From JBNJFY01 sp051747265 (lineage in GTDB: Bacteria > Bacteroidota > Rhodothermia > Balneolales > Balneolaceae), in NCBI GenBank assembly GCA_051747265.1, contig JBNJFY010000005.1, positions 248,001 through 312,000 on the forward strand: a DNA stretch of 64,000 nt. Direction: 5' to 3'. The notes below the pieces were generated by a model. That model saw only the letters and a program-made list of their open reading frames with translations. It was not told where the DNA came from and did not search any database. The position numbers and the translations under genes are program-made. Shown here one piece after another: positions 16,453-25,932 of this stretch; the first letter of the stretch is position 1, and each line of letters opens with the position of its first letter.

Positions 16453-17757
16453 ATGATTACAAGCAAACCAGGTCTAGTCGGCATACTATTATTAATACTC
16501 TTCACGGGATGTCAGACCCAAAACTCCACCTATCAGGAACTGGCCATTCCAGAGTTGAGCAATGGCATCACCGGCGAACCAAACCTGACTCAAAACCCAG
16601 ACGGATCGCGGCTCTACCTCTCCTGGGTGGAAGAAACCAGCGACACTACCGCCCAGCTTTGGTATGCCACCCTGGATCAGAGCGGATTGCATGAAGGGCG
16701 TTGGTCGCGGCCTACCCTTCTTCTTCAGGGTACCCATTGGTTTGTAAATTGGGCCGATTTCCCCTCCCTATTAGTAGACCAACAGGGCGTGCGGATGATG
16801 CACTGGTTACAAAAAATACCCGGGGGCACGTATGCCTATCATGTGAATTTGAAACGGCGGTTATCCGACAATTCCTGGTCAGACCCGATCACACCGCACA
16901 AAGATGGATCACCAACCGAGCACGGATTCGTCAGTTTAAGTCAGCTGCCTACAGAAAATTCGCTCGCTATTTGGCTGGATGGACGTGCAATGGCGGATGA
17001 AGATCCACCTCACGCAATGACCCTCCGCTCCACTGAAATCACCCCAACCGGCGCTATTCAACATTCCCATTTGATCGATAACTGGGTATGTGATTGTTGC
17101 CAAACCGATGCTACCTCTTTTGATGGTACTGTTTTGACGGCCTATCGCAACCGAACCCCCAATGAGATTCGGGATATCGCCTTGGCTGCTTATCACCCAC
17201 AAACTCACCAATGGGATACGTTGGGTGTAATCTGGCCGGATCAATGGGAAATTGGTGGGTGTCCGGTAAATGGCCCCGCTCTGGCCAGCGATCAATCTAC
17301 CGCTGGTTTGGCATGGTTCACCCAAGCCCGGGATACCGCGAAAGTTCAACTAGGTGTCTTGAATAAACAACTCAAACCGGCCACCGAATTTTCTGAACCC
17401 ATTCGAATAGATGAAGGTAATCCATTGGGACGTATTGATGTTGTGACTACCCATGGCGGTTATCTGGTCACTTGGGTTGAACAATTAGAAGAACAAACTG
17501 CCCAAATAATGGGACGCTTTGTTAGTGTGCAGGGGAACGCGGAACCAGCGGTAGCTTTGGCCGCTATTGATCCATCGCGAAGAAGCGGATTCCCTCGTGT
17601 AGCAATTTTGGGGAATGATTTAGTCATAAGTTTAACCAAAGTTCAGGATGAAAAGTCTTCTACCAAAATAGAATCCTTATCCATCCCGTTAACAGAGCTG
17701 ATCAACCCAAAAACAGTCACAGAGAAGACGCTAGCTAACACCACTCCTTCGCATTAG
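16453..17757 (+). CDS. Sialidase-like (BNR) beta-propeller lipoprotein
   Basis: The N-terminus has a lipoprotein signal with lipobox LFTGC (Cys at residue 20). The mature part shows repeated propeller blades with Asp-box-like and W-containing strands (GEPNLTQNPDGSRLYLSWVEE, WFVNWADFPSLLVDQQGVRMMHW, SDNSWSDPITPHKDGSPTEHG, GGYLVTWVEQ), as in exo-alpha-sialidase-like proteins. A CDCC segment (NWVCDCCQTDATS) is unusual and could be a disulfide or metal knot. Arginine-triad residues needed for sialidase activity are not recognisable, so enzymatic function is uncertain. It probably sits on the periplasmic or outer face of the envelope. Confidence 0.75.
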   Translation: MITSKPGLVGILLLILFTGCQTQNSTYQELAIPELSNGITGEPNLTQNPDGSRLYLSWVEETSDTTAQLWYATLDQSGLHEGRWSRPTLLLQGTHWFVNWADFPSLLVDQQGVRMMHWLQKIPGGTYAYHVNLKRRLSDNSWSDPITPHKDGSPTEHGFVSLSQLPTENSLAIWLDGRAMADEDPPHAMTLRSTEITPTGAIQHSHLIDNWVCDCCQTDATSFDGTVLTAYRNRTPNEIRDIALAAYHPQTHQWDTLGVIWPDQWEIGGCPVNGPALASDQSTAGLAWFTQARDTAKVQLGVLNKQLKPATEFSEPIRIDEGNPLGRIDVVTTHGGYLVTWVEQLEEQTAQIMGRFVSVQGNAEPAVALAAIDPSRRSGFPRVAILGNDLVISLTKVQDEKSSTKIESLSIPLTELINPKTVTEKTLANTTPSH

Positions 17758-17813
17758 CGAATCCTAGTTGAAATGTTAGGCCAGCTTGTTCTACCTTTGC
17801 TCTAACGTACGCT

Positions 17814-18128
17814 ATGGGTCAAACCGCAACATCATATCAATCAAAATCTTCTACCGAAGAACTTCGGTTGCGATTGCCACTGCAACAACCCGATGGATCC
17901 TTGGCTTATGTCGAGCAATCCATCGACAACTTTCCCTATTACCTTCGCACCACGGACTATTCCGATTATTTTCGATTAGCCTTGGTCCAACGAGAACTCT
18001 CCTATACCTCTGATTGGTTGGAGCTGCAGGAATTATTCAAATCCGCCCATTTCGATAATCGACCGGTTTCTCCCGATGAGGAAATCTTGATTCAACGCGC
18101 CTTCACCATCCAAATAAAAAACCAGTGA
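17814..18128 (+). CDS. Small hypothetical protein
   Basis: This 104-residue ORF from ATG 17814 has normal codon use and mixed secondary structure (LRLRLPLQQPDGSLAYVEQSID, then helices FRLALVQRELSY and SDWLELQELFKSAHF). I recognise no family. There is no signal peptide or membrane segment. Its stop TGA is the first TGA of the CAGTGATT repeat that forms the left arm of the inverted repeat at 18123. Confidence 0.5.
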   Translation: MGQTATSYQSKSSTEELRLRLPLQQPDGSLAYVEQSIDNFPYYLRTTDYSDYFRLALVQRELSYTSDWLELQELFKSAHFDNRPVSPDEEILIQRAFTIQIKNQ

Positions 18129-18338
18129 TTCAGTGATTCAGTGCTTCAGTGATTCAGTGTGTCAGATAACAGAATTCAGTATGTTAGAAATATCTTGCTG
18201 ATATCAGCCTTTGACATTGAGGTGGAAATACTAAAGGTGAACAGCAGTACCTTAACCAGATAAGCAGTCAGCCAATCATCAAGCAATTTCATACTGACAC
18301 ACTGAATCACTGACACACTGAAGAACTGAATCACTGAA
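18123..18338. repeat. 43-bp inverted repeat made of an 8-bp word, between convergent genes
   Basis: The left arm 18123-18165 is five tandem copies of CAGTGATT (with CAGTGCTT and CAGTGTGT variants). The right arm 18295-18338 is its reverse complement with a few mismatches. The spacer is about 130 bp with no ORF. The stop codons of both convergent genes (17814-18128 and 18331-19332) lie inside the arms, each reading CAG TGA. Confidence 0.85.
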
Positions 18339-19332
18339 CCCTGACAATCACCCGTCCGCGTTGACCACCTTCCAAAATGTGATCGATTTCTTGGTTGAGG
18401 TCATCCAAGGCTACTTCTCTGATAATCTGATCCCACAGCTGCTGATCTAAGGACCATTCATCAGCCAATTTATTCCAGATGGTGGTACGCAGATCCATCA
18501 AACAAATGCCCGAATCGATCCCCAACAAGCTTACCCCTCTGAGAATAAAAGGCAGCACATTGGTGTGCAGCTCATTAGAGCGCACATTTCCACAACTAGA
18601 CACGGCTCCATTATGCTTGACCTGCCGAATAACCGTATCCAGCATATCGCCCCCCACCGTATCCACAGCCGCATCCCACCGACTTTTTAGCAGAGGGCGC
18701 TTTTCCTCTTCCGGTATGGCTAGCTCCCTTCGGTCCATTATTTTTACTGCGCCCAACTCCGTTAAATAATCATGCGCATCGGCTTTACCCGTTGCCGCTA
18801 CCGGTTCATATCCGGCTTTGCGCAATAAGACAATAGCCAAACTGCCCACTCCCCCAGTGGCTCCGGTAACCAGCGCACGTTTGCCATCTGGCTGCAAATC
18901 ATTGTTCATTAATCGATGTACTGCAATTCCAGCGGTTAACCCTGCCGTACCCCAACACATGGCCGTACGCAGATCCATGCCTTCGGGAAGCGGAATAACC
19001 CAATCCCCGGGTACCGATATGTACTGTCCGAATCCTCCCGGGGTGTTCATACCCAGATCGTAGCTAGTCACAATAACCTTATCTCCTTGGGCAAAGCGAT
19101 CATCTTTGCTGCGCTCTACCACACCTGCCGCATCAATACCTGGTGTATGAGGAAACGTACGGGTAACGCCCGAATGAGCTTCCGCGGACAGGGCATCTTT
19201 GTAGTTAAGAGAGGAATAGTGAACCCGAATCCGAACCGGGTGATCAGGTAGAAAGTCGGAATCCAGGGTTTCAACAGTTCGCTGGCTACCTTCTTTGGTT
19301 TTGCGAACCACGAGTGCGCGATAGGAATTCAT
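18331..19332 (-). CDS. acuI: YhdH/AcuI-type acrylyl-CoA/quinone reductase (MDR family)
   Basis: This zinc-free medium-chain dehydrogenase/reductase (333 residues) closely fits the YhdH/YhfP/AcuI group: SSLNYKDALSAEAHSGVTRTFPHTPGIDAAG near the N-terminus, then YDLGMNTPGGFGQYISVP, then the NADPH fold VTGATGGVGSLAIVLLRKAGYEPVAATGK. Proteins of this group reduce acrylyl-CoA to propionyl-CoA with NADPH, or act as quinone reductases; the former is tied to DMSP and 3-hydroxypropionate metabolism. The final Gln codon and stop fall inside the 8-bp-word inverted repeat. It is divergent from the DUF3095 gene. The symbol is given by family likeness only. Confidence 0.85.
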   Translation of the reverse strand: MNSYRALVVRKTKEGSQRTVETLDSDFLPDHPVRIRVHYSSLNYKDALSAEAHSGVTRTFPHTPGIDAAGVVERSKDDRFAQGDKVIVTSYDLGMNTPGGFGQYISVPGDWVIPLPEGMDLRTAMCWGTAGLTAGIAVHRLMNNDLQPDGKRALVTGATGGVGSLAIVLLRKAGYEPVAATGKADAHDYLTELGAVKIMDRRELAIPEEEKRPLLKSRWDAAVDTVGGDMLDTVIRQVKHNGAVSSCGNVRSNELHTNVLPFILRGVSLLGIDSGICLMDLRTTIWNKLADEWSLDQQLWDQIIREVALDDLNQEIDHILEGGQRGRVIVRVQ

Positions 19333-19421
19333 AGATGGAGGAATAAATTGGTTATGTTGGCTTTTGCCTTAAAATATGACCATCCTTGGGATACACAACA
19401 GTTGTAATCAGATCTTCGATC

Positions 19422-20627
19422 GTGCGTAATCAACATCTGGCAACCCCCGAAGGTGCCTCTGGACCGGCCGCTGACTATCTGCATAAACTTCCGGCTACGC
19501 CCAACTTCTATGCATCGGGCAACCTGGATTATTACCGACCTCTGCCCACCGACTGGTGGATCGCGGCTACAGATGTGAGCAATTCTACCCAGATTATTGA
19601 ATCGGGCCGATACCGGGAGGTAAATATGTTGGGTGCGGCTACTATTATTGGATTACTGAACGTTGTGGCGCCCGATGCTCTGCCTTTTGTATTTGGTGGT
19701 GATGGCGCTATGGTTTGTTTGCCCTCACCATACAAAGAGCGCGCTCAAGCCTTGTTAGATCAACTTCAGCAGATGGCCCGAACGGCTTTGGACATAGAGC
19801 TGCGCACCAATTTGATCCCCTACACTGCTCTTTCCAACGAACCACCCTTTTGGGTGGGTAAATACAATCTTTCCCCAGATGCAACGCAGTACAGTTTCCT
19901 GGGGCATGGTGTCCAACAAGTGGATCAACTGTTAAAAGATCAGCATTCTGATACTTCATTAGAGCGTCCGGAACCAGATCCGGGGGTTGATGCTGATTTT
20001 TCCGGACTGGAATGCCGTTGGAAACCTGTTAAAAGTCCTACGGGTGAGACCTTAACCGTTTTAGTGGAACCATTTGGATCGCTCGATCAGCAATTATCGA
20101 CTCTCAATGATTTGCTTTCTTTATACCGTTCCACAATAGATCGCGGAGGGCAATCCAAACCCCTTCGAAGATCCAGACTATCTATGAGCTGGAACCCGTT
20201 AATGCTGTTTAAAGAAAACGCGGTGGTTTCCAGCCTTCAGAACTCGGGGGATAGATGGTCGCGCTGGTTGGACGCGCAATGGCGTACTATGGTGGGCTCC
20301 TTTCTAATGAACAAACAGGTTCAAACCGAGGAAACTGACTGGGGGCGCTATAAAGATGACCTGATTGCCCATTCCGATTATCGAAAGATTGACGGGCTGT
20401 TGCGCTTTGTAGCTTCGGTTACTCCCCCGCAAAAAAAAGACTGGATTCATCAGCTGCAGGAATTACAGAAACAACGGGTATTACGCTACGGTTACCACAG
20501 TTCCGATGCAGCCCTTATCACTTGCATGATCTCAAAATACCATAAAGCGCATCTGCACTTTGTAGATGGATCCGACGGTGGATATGCCGAAGCCGCACGA
20601 ATGCTAAAGAGTCAACCTCAGCCTTAA
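19422..20627 (+). CDS. DUF3095 family protein (cyclase-like)
   Basis: The FYASGNLDYYRPLPTDWWIAATDVSNSTQIIESGRYREVNMLGAATI stretch and PFVFGGDGAMVCLP are the DUF3095 signature; the second resembles the metal/loop region of class III nucleotide cyclases and GGDEF folds. The protein is cytoplasmic, about 400 residues. No ATG is available: I chose GTG at 19422 (MRNQHLATPEG), with TTG at 19386 as alternative. Catalytic activity has not been shown for the family as far as I know. It is divergent from acuI-type gene and followed by a metalloprotease lipoprotein gene about 100 bp away. Confidence 0.8.
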   Translation: MRNQHLATPEGASGPAADYLHKLPATPNFYASGNLDYYRPLPTDWWIAATDVSNSTQIIESGRYREVNMLGAATIIGLLNVVAPDALPFVFGGDGAMVCLPSPYKERAQALLDQLQQMARTALDIELRTNLIPYTALSNEPPFWVGKYNLSPDATQYSFLGHGVQQVDQLLKDQHSDTSLERPEPDPGVDADFSGLECRWKPVKSPTGETLTVLVEPFGSLDQQLSTLNDLLSLYRSTIDRGGQSKPLRRSRLSMSWNPLMLFKENAVVSSLQNSGDRWSRWLDAQWRTMVGSFLMNKQVQTEETDWGRYKDDLIAHSDYRKIDGLLRFVASVTPPQKKDWIHQLQELQKQRVLRYGYHSSDAALITCMISKYHKAHLHFVDGSDGGYAEAARMLKSQPQP

Positions 20628-20725
20628 CAACTTTTATCAGCGTACCTTGGGATTATCTCCGATACTATTTATTTAAATCTACTATCCAACTAGTAAGTCA
20701 TAACTCCACTAAAACGCAATTGTTT

Positions 20726-23185
20726 ATGTCTACAAAATCATTACTGGTGCTTTGTCTGAGCGGATTACTAGCCTTTGCCGGCTGCGCGGGCACCCAGTCT
20801 GCTCAGCAATCCAACGGACAAGGACAAAAGAAATCTTCTAAGGATAAGAAGAAGACCTATGCTCAAATCATTCCCAAATCAGCAAAGAGTGATGAGGGGC
20901 TGTTTACGTCACACTGGGTCGAGGATGATCTGTATTACGAAATTCCAGACAGCCTTTTGGACCGACCCATGTTGTTGATCAGTCGTATTGCCCAGCTCCC
21001 TTCCGATTTTAGTCCATATATCAATGCAGGGAGTAAAGCCGCTGAGCAGGTGGTTCGCTGGCAACGGCGTGATGATCAAATTCTGCTGCGTAAAGTATCG
21101 TACAACAGCGTTGCTGCCGATTCTCTTCCCATCCACAAATCGGTGGTAGTTAACAATTTTGAGCCGATTATACATGCGTTCAAAATAGAGACGGTGAGCC
21201 CAGACAGCCAACATGTGGTTATCAAAGTCAATGATCTTTATGAAAAGGATGTCCCCGCACTTAGTGGTTTGTCCAATGGAATGCGCAGTCGGTTTGGAGT
21301 TCGACGTTTAGATGACAGTCGATCATTTATTGATGAAGTAAAGAGCTTCCCGGAAAATCTGAATGTGCGCCACACCATGACCTACAGCGCCACCTCACCT
21401 CCTTCCGATGAAGGAACGGGTACGCTGACCATGCAAATGTATCAATCCATGATATTGCTCCCCGAGCAACCGATGACACCACGTCTGGCGGATCCGCGCG
21501 TGGGTTACTTCTCGGTTAGTCAGATCAACTATGGCTCGGAAGCCCAAAAAGCAGATCGCGAAACCTTTATCTCCCGCTGGAAGTTAGTTCCCAAGGATAA
21601 AGAAGCCTATTTGAACGGAGAACTGGTGGAACCGGTAGACCCTATAGTCTACTACCTGGATCCGGCCACTCCTGATCGCTGGCGACCATATTTCTGCCAA
21701 GGTATTGAAGACTGGAACCGGGCCTTTGAGGCTGCCGGATTCAAGAATGCCATCCAGTGCGGTGATCCTGACGATGTAGAAAATTTTGATCCGGAGGATG
21801 TACGCTATTCGACGGTACGCTATGTGGCCAGCACTACACGAAATGCGGTGGGCCCCAGTGTTTCCGATCCCCGATCCGGGCAGATTATAGAGAGCGATAT
21901 CATCTGGTATCACAATCATATTCGTTCCTATCGCAATCGATTGATGATCGAAACCGGGGCTGCTAATCCCGGTGCGCGTTCCCTTACCCTGGATGACGAT
22001 CTGATTGGCGAAACCATGCGTAAGGTTATTTCTCATGAGGTGGGTCACGCTATTGGTTTACCGCATAATATGATAGCTAGTTCTGCTTATCCGGTAGATT
22101 CGCTACGTTCACCCAGCTTTACATCCAAATATGGTGTTGCCGCGACCATCATGGATTATGCCCGTCAGAATTATATCGCCCAACCCGGTGATGGCGTGGA
22201 GCAATTTATTCGGATGATTGGCCCCTATGATCTGTACTCCGTGGAATACGGTTATCGTTGGTACCCGGATATTGAACAACCGAAAGATGAAAAGCCGACT
22301 CTGGATGAATTCATTCTAGACCACGCAGATGATAAACGGTATCGATTTGGCGGGCGCACCGACTTCAATCCGGAATCCCAAACCGAGGATCTGGGCGATG
22401 ACCCGGTAAGAGCCAGTGAATATGCTATAGCCAACCTTAAGCGAGTAGTACCTAATCTAATCGAGTGGACATCCACGGGTGATAACACCTATGATGATCT
22501 GGATGAGATTTACGGTGAGCTCCAATATCAATGGAATCGCTATATGGGTCATGTGATTACCATTATCGGCGGGGTTTATGAAAATCGCAAAATCACCTCC
22601 CAAGCAGGAACAGTATACCAAATAGTGCCTCAAAAAGAACAAGAGCGCGCTTTGGAATTCCTTGCTCAAAACGTCTTCCAGACTCCGGAGTGGATGCTGG
22701 ATCAGCAGATCTTGCGTCGGATTGAGCCAGCGGGCGCTGTAGATCGCATTCGTGATTACCAAGTGGGACTTCTTGAAGATATGCTGCAGCCGGCTCGCTT
22801 ACAGCGGTTGACCGAAGCCGAAACCATCGACCGCGAAAATGCCTATCCCTTAGTGGATTACATGTCGGATTTGACGGCGAGCTTGTGGAGCGAATTCAAC
22901 GCAGCCCGACCGGCCATCGATACCTACCGGCGCAACTTACAACGGGGTTACTTGGAGCAGATGGAATTCTTGATGACTGAAGAGTTTGACTTTGACTTTT
23001 CCTGGTATTTCGGCACCAATGTGGATGTGAGCCAATCAGATATTCGTCCGGCTGTGCGCTATACCCTGCGCAATTTACAGGAAGATATCGATCGCAACAT
23101 TTCACTGGCGGCTAATGAAATGACACGTGCTCATTTAGAAGATGCCAGCGCTCGAATCGCAAATATCCTGGATAGTGACCAATAA
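20726..23185 (+). CDS. Zinc-dependent metalloprotease lipoprotein (DUF5117/DUF5118 family)
   Basis: The lipobox LLAFAGC lies near residue 21 of the ATG-20726 protein (819 residues). The DUF5118 and DUF5117 regions follow (FTSHWVEDDLYYEIPDSLLDRPMLLISRIAQ; YDPATPDRW-like YYLDPATPDRWRPYF). The metzincin-type HEVGHAIGLPHN zinc site appears around the middle, then a DUF4953-like C-terminus. Many Bacteroidota encode several of these secreted/periplasmic proteases; substrates are unknown. A Lys/Ser-rich linker (QGQKKSSKDKKK) follows the lipid anchor. A good terminator follows 25 bp after the stop, so it is monocistronic. Intact. Confidence 0.9.
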   Translation: MSTKSLLVLCLSGLLAFAGCAGTQSAQQSNGQGQKKSSKDKKKTYAQIIPKSAKSDEGLFTSHWVEDDLYYEIPDSLLDRPMLLISRIAQLPSDFSPYINAGSKAAEQVVRWQRRDDQILLRKVSYNSVAADSLPIHKSVVVNNFEPIIHAFKIETVSPDSQHVVIKVNDLYEKDVPALSGLSNGMRSRFGVRRLDDSRSFIDEVKSFPENLNVRHTMTYSATSPPSDEGTGTLTMQMYQSMILLPEQPMTPRLADPRVGYFSVSQINYGSEAQKADRETFISRWKLVPKDKEAYLNGELVEPVDPIVYYLDPATPDRWRPYFCQGIEDWNRAFEAAGFKNAIQCGDPDDVENFDPEDVRYSTVRYVASTTRNAVGPSVSDPRSGQIIESDIIWYHNHIRSYRNRLMIETGAANPGARSLTLDDDLIGETMRKVISHEVGHAIGLPHNMIASSAYPVDSLRSPSFTSKYGVAATIMDYARQNYIAQPGDGVEQFIRMIGPYDLYSVEYGYRWYPDIEQPKDEKPTLDEFILDHADDKRYRFGGRTDFNPESQTEDLGDDPVRASEYAIANLKRVVPNLIEWTSTGDNTYDDLDEIYGELQYQWNRYMGHVITIIGGVYENRKITSQAGTVYQIVPQKEQERALEFLAQNVFQTPEWMLDQQILRRIEPAGAVDRIRDYQVGLLEDMLQPARLQRLTEAETIDRENAYPLVDYMSDLTASLWSEFNAARPAIDTYRRNLQRGYLEQMEFLMTEEFDFDFSWYFGTNVDVSQSDIRPAVRYTLRNLQEDIDRNISLAANEMTRAHLEDASARIANILDSDQ

Positions 23186-23210
23186 TTTTCTCCATTGATT
23201 AAACCTTTAT

Positions 23211-23242
23211 AAGCCATCGGATTTAATCCGGTGGCTTTTTTA
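23211..23242 (+). terminator. Terminator after metalloprotease gene
   Basis: AAGCCATCGGATT pairs with AATCCGGTGGCTT (13 bp with G-T pairs, 1-nt loop) followed by TTTTTAT. Confidence 0.9.
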
Positions 23243-23366
23243 TTATAAGAAGTAATGGCTCCTGAATTGTCACTCCCAATCAAATATTTGAATCATCAGC
23301 ACCCAATTAGATACTTCAACTACTCCGCCCGTACAGCATATCAACGGAGTAGCGGTACAATCGACT

Positions 23367-23885
23367 TTGGATTTTATTCAGAAAGAATATCAGGAAGATA
23401 CTCGCAGTAAAATCTGGGACCGACTAGGTCAACAATACAGCGCTCAATTTCAACAAAAAATCAACAAAAGAGATTGGATTGACCTGAACGCATTTATCGC
23501 TTTATGTCAGGCCATTATCGATGTGGTTTGGGATGGAAAGGTCGAAAAAGCCCAAGAGTTGGGATATCTAAGCGCCCGTCAATCACTGCCCTCATTTTAC
23601 AAAGTACTCTATCGTCTGGGAGATGTAGACTACGTGATTGGTAAAGCCTCCAATATATTTAACAGTTACTACCAAGAGGCTGAGCTATCCATCACTGAGC
23701 AACAAAACGATATGGTTAACCTCCAGATTACTGGTTTATATGATCCCACTACCATTATCATACGACGTATCGTTGGATTTCTACGTGCCTCTATTGAAAT
23801 ATCGGGGGGACAACTGAGCGAGCTAACTTGGAATCAGTCAGAACCCATAGACGGAACCTGGAGTATTTACATGTCTTGGTCGTAG
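23367..23885 (+). CDS. TIGR02265/DUF2378-like protein (start uncertain)
   Basis: The helix-rich 172-residue protein follows the DUF2378/TIGR02265 layout: FIQKEYQEDTRSKIWDRLG, then WIDLNAFIALCQAIIDVVW, then AQELGYLSARQSLPSFYKVLYRLGDVDYVIGKASNIFNSYYQEAELSI, resembling the heme-NO-binding-like helical fold described mainly in Myxococcales. The nominal TTG start at 23367 cuts into what looks like the conserved first helix: the same frame upstream reads HINGVAVQSTLD and stays open back to 23292 without an ATG, GTG or TTG. The true start is thus unclear. Function unknown, cytoplasmic. Confidence 0.55.
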   Translation: MDFIQKEYQEDTRSKIWDRLGQQYSAQFQQKINKRDWIDLNAFIALCQAIIDVVWDGKVEKAQELGYLSARQSLPSFYKVLYRLGDVDYVIGKASNIFNSYYQEAELSITEQQNDMVNLQITGLYDPTTIIIRRIVGFLRASIEISGGQLSELTWNQSEPIDGTWSIYMSWS

Positions 23886-23959
23886 GCTGATCAGTTACAC
23901 TTGCCTCCCCTTGTGGATCTGCCTGAGTTCGTCTATCATAGATAGCTAACCACAAAACA

Positions 23960-24871
23960 ATGTCTATGGCTTCTGGATCCAAAAAAGTTATTTACGCCGC
24001 GCTTGTTGGTAATGCCCTCATTGCGGTTACCAAATTTTTCGCCTCAGTATGGACGGGTAGTTCAGCCATGTTTTCTGAAGGCGTCCACTCCCTGGTGGAT
24101 ACCGGCAATCAGATGTTATTGCTTCTCGGACTCAAAAAAGCCATTCAACCCGCCAACACAGAACACCCCTTTGGTCATGGAAAGGAAATCTATTTTTGGA
24201 GCTTTGTAGTGGCTATTATGATTTTTGCGGTGGGTTCCGGGGTTTCTCTCTATGAAGGTATTCACGGCATTATTAACCCGCATGAACCAGAATCATATCT
24301 GGTGAACTACCTGGTATTGGGTTCGGCCATTATTTTTGAAGGGTTTGCCTGGTATTTTGCCTGGCGCGAGTTTACCAATCACAAAGGTCGGCGCGGTTAT
24401 ATCGAAGCAGTGCGCAAAGGCAAAAATCCATCTCTTTTTGTAGTACTATTTGAAGATTCCGCAGCCCTGTTGGGACTGGTAGTGGCTTTAATCGGTGTGG
24501 GGTTAACCCAATATACCGGCTTTGTGGTTTTTGACGGTATCGCTTCAGTAATCATTGGACTGATTCTGGGTGGAACTGCCATCTGGTTGGCTTACGAAAC
24601 CAAAGGCTTACTAATTGGAGAAAGTGCCGATGTTGAAGTTGTAGCTAAAATTCGTGACCTGACCACACAAGATGACCTCGTGGATAAAGTTCATGAGGTA
24701 CTCACCCTACACATGGGACCGGATTTTATCCTGGTGAATATGTCAGTAGATTTCACCAATGATTTGAATGGGCAGCAGGTTAATGATGCCATCTCCCATC
24801 TGGATCATGACATTAAAGCGTTGGACCCCCGCTTGAAACGGGTCTTTATCGAGGCTCAAAATCTAAATTAA
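23960..24871 (+). CDS. Cation diffusion facilitator (CDF) transporter, ZNT9-like
   Basis: The protein has six predicted membrane helices and a C-terminal cytoplasmic ferredoxin-like domain (VDKVHEVLTLHMGPDFILVNMSVDF). The TM2 metal motif is MFSEGVHSLVDTGNQ (HSLVD) and TM5 has LFEDSAALLG in place of the FieF HxxxD, as in the SLC30A9-like subgroup. It probably exports a divalent metal in exchange for protons, though the altered TM5 site makes the cation uncertain. The HPFGHGKEIYFWS loop is typical. It starts a three-gene operon (CDF, DUF1028, RidA) with 10-bp gaps. Confidence 0.9.
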   Translation: MSMASGSKKVIYAALVGNALIAVTKFFASVWTGSSAMFSEGVHSLVDTGNQMLLLLGLKKAIQPANTEHPFGHGKEIYFWSFVVAIMIFAVGSGVSLYEGIHGIINPHEPESYLVNYLVLGSAIIFEGFAWYFAWREFTNHKGRRGYIEAVRKGKNPSLFVVLFEDSAALLGLVVALIGVGLTQYTGFVVFDGIASVIIGLILGGTAIWLAYETKGLLIGESADVEVVAKIRDLTTQDDLVDKVHEVLTLHMGPDFILVNMSVDFTNDLNGQQVNDAISHLDHDIKALDPRLKRVFIEAQNLN

Positions 24872-24881
24872 TAGCAATACA

Positions 24882-25922
24882 ATGAAACGACTGTCATTTA
24901 ACCATCGATGTTCGCAATGGGTAATTGCGGCTGTACTTACCCTGATTATGGGTTTACCCTTTGAAATAACGGCCCAACATACCCATCAACCCGGAGATAT
25001 CCCTGATGATCCGTTCACACACACCTTCTCAATCGTGGCTCGCGATGCAGAAACCGGACAAATTGGAGTAGCCGTACAGTCGCACTGGTTCTCGGTAGGA
25101 TCTGTGGTCAGTTGGGCTCGAGCCGGTGTGGGAGCCGTGGCAACGCAATCTCTCTCCAACGTTAGTTTTGGTCCCCGTGCACTGGATATGTTAGAAGCCG
25201 GACTTTCACCTAAGGAAGCCCTACGAGAGTTGATCGAATCTGATGACGGCAGTGCCTTTCGCCAAGTGGCTATCATCGATACACAAGGCCGTGTGGCCGT
25301 ACACACCGGTGATAAGTGTATAGCTGAAGCTGGGCATCAAACGGGCAATAACTACTCTGTACAGGCAAATATGATGCTCAACGATACCGTCTGGCCGGCA
25401 ATGTCGGATGCTTTTGAGCAAACCGAAGGCTCACTGGCCGATCGGATGATGGCTGCGCTGAATGCCGCTCAGGATGAAGGTGGAGATATCCGGGGGCAAC
25501 AGTCTGCGGCTATGATAGTCGTTAAAGGAGAATCAACGGGTAAACCTTGGGAAGATCGTGTGATGGAGCTGCGTGTCGAAGATCATCCCAATGCTGTGGC
25601 AGAGATGGATCGCCTGCTAAAAGTCAATGAAGCCTACAATCACATGAATGCCGGCGATCACGCCATTGAGCAGCAGGATGTGGATGGAGCCCTGCGCGAG
25701 TACAATGCTGCCATGGAAATGTTTCCCGATAATGTAGAAATGAAATACTGGACAGCGGTTTCCTTGGCTAATGCCGATCGGATGGATCAAGCCCTCCCCT
25801 TATTTAAAGAAGTATTCGAAGCCGATTCCAACTGGATAGAGCTCACTCGCCGGATTGTCCCCAATGGCATGTTGAATGTTAGCGACGCTGAACTCCAACA
25901 AATTACAACTCTAACCCAATAA
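24882..25922 (+). CDS. DUF1028 exported protein with TPR-like C-terminus
   Basis: A signal peptide (1-30, ending ITAQH) is followed by the DUF1028 domain (residues about 45-245): HTFSIVARDAETGQIGVAVQSHWFSVGSVVSWARAGVGAVATQS is diagnostic, and the family is related to Ntn hydrolases. The last 100 residues (NEAYNHMNAGDHAIEQQDVDGALREYNAAMEMFPDNVEMKYWTAVSLANADRMDQALPLFKEV) look like two TPR units. DUF1028 genes are often neighbours of peptidase and amino-acid catabolic genes; no reaction is proven. It is 10 bp downstream of the CDF gene and 10 bp upstream of ridA-type gene. Confidence 0.85.
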   Translation: MKRLSFNHRCSQWVIAAVLTLIMGLPFEITAQHTHQPGDIPDDPFTHTFSIVARDAETGQIGVAVQSHWFSVGSVVSWARAGVGAVATQSLSNVSFGPRALDMLEAGLSPKEALRELIESDDGSAFRQVAIIDTQGRVAVHTGDKCIAEAGHQTGNNYSVQANMMLNDTVWPAMSDAFEQTEGSLADRMMAALNAAQDEGGDIRGQQSAAMIVVKGESTGKPWEDRVMELRVEDHPNAVAEMDRLLKVNEAYNHMNAGDHAIEQQDVDGALREYNAAMEMFPDNVEMKYWTAVSLANADRMDQALPLFKEVFEADSNWIELTRRIVPNGMLNVSDAELQQITTLTQ

Positions 25923-25932
25923 GAGATTCCCT

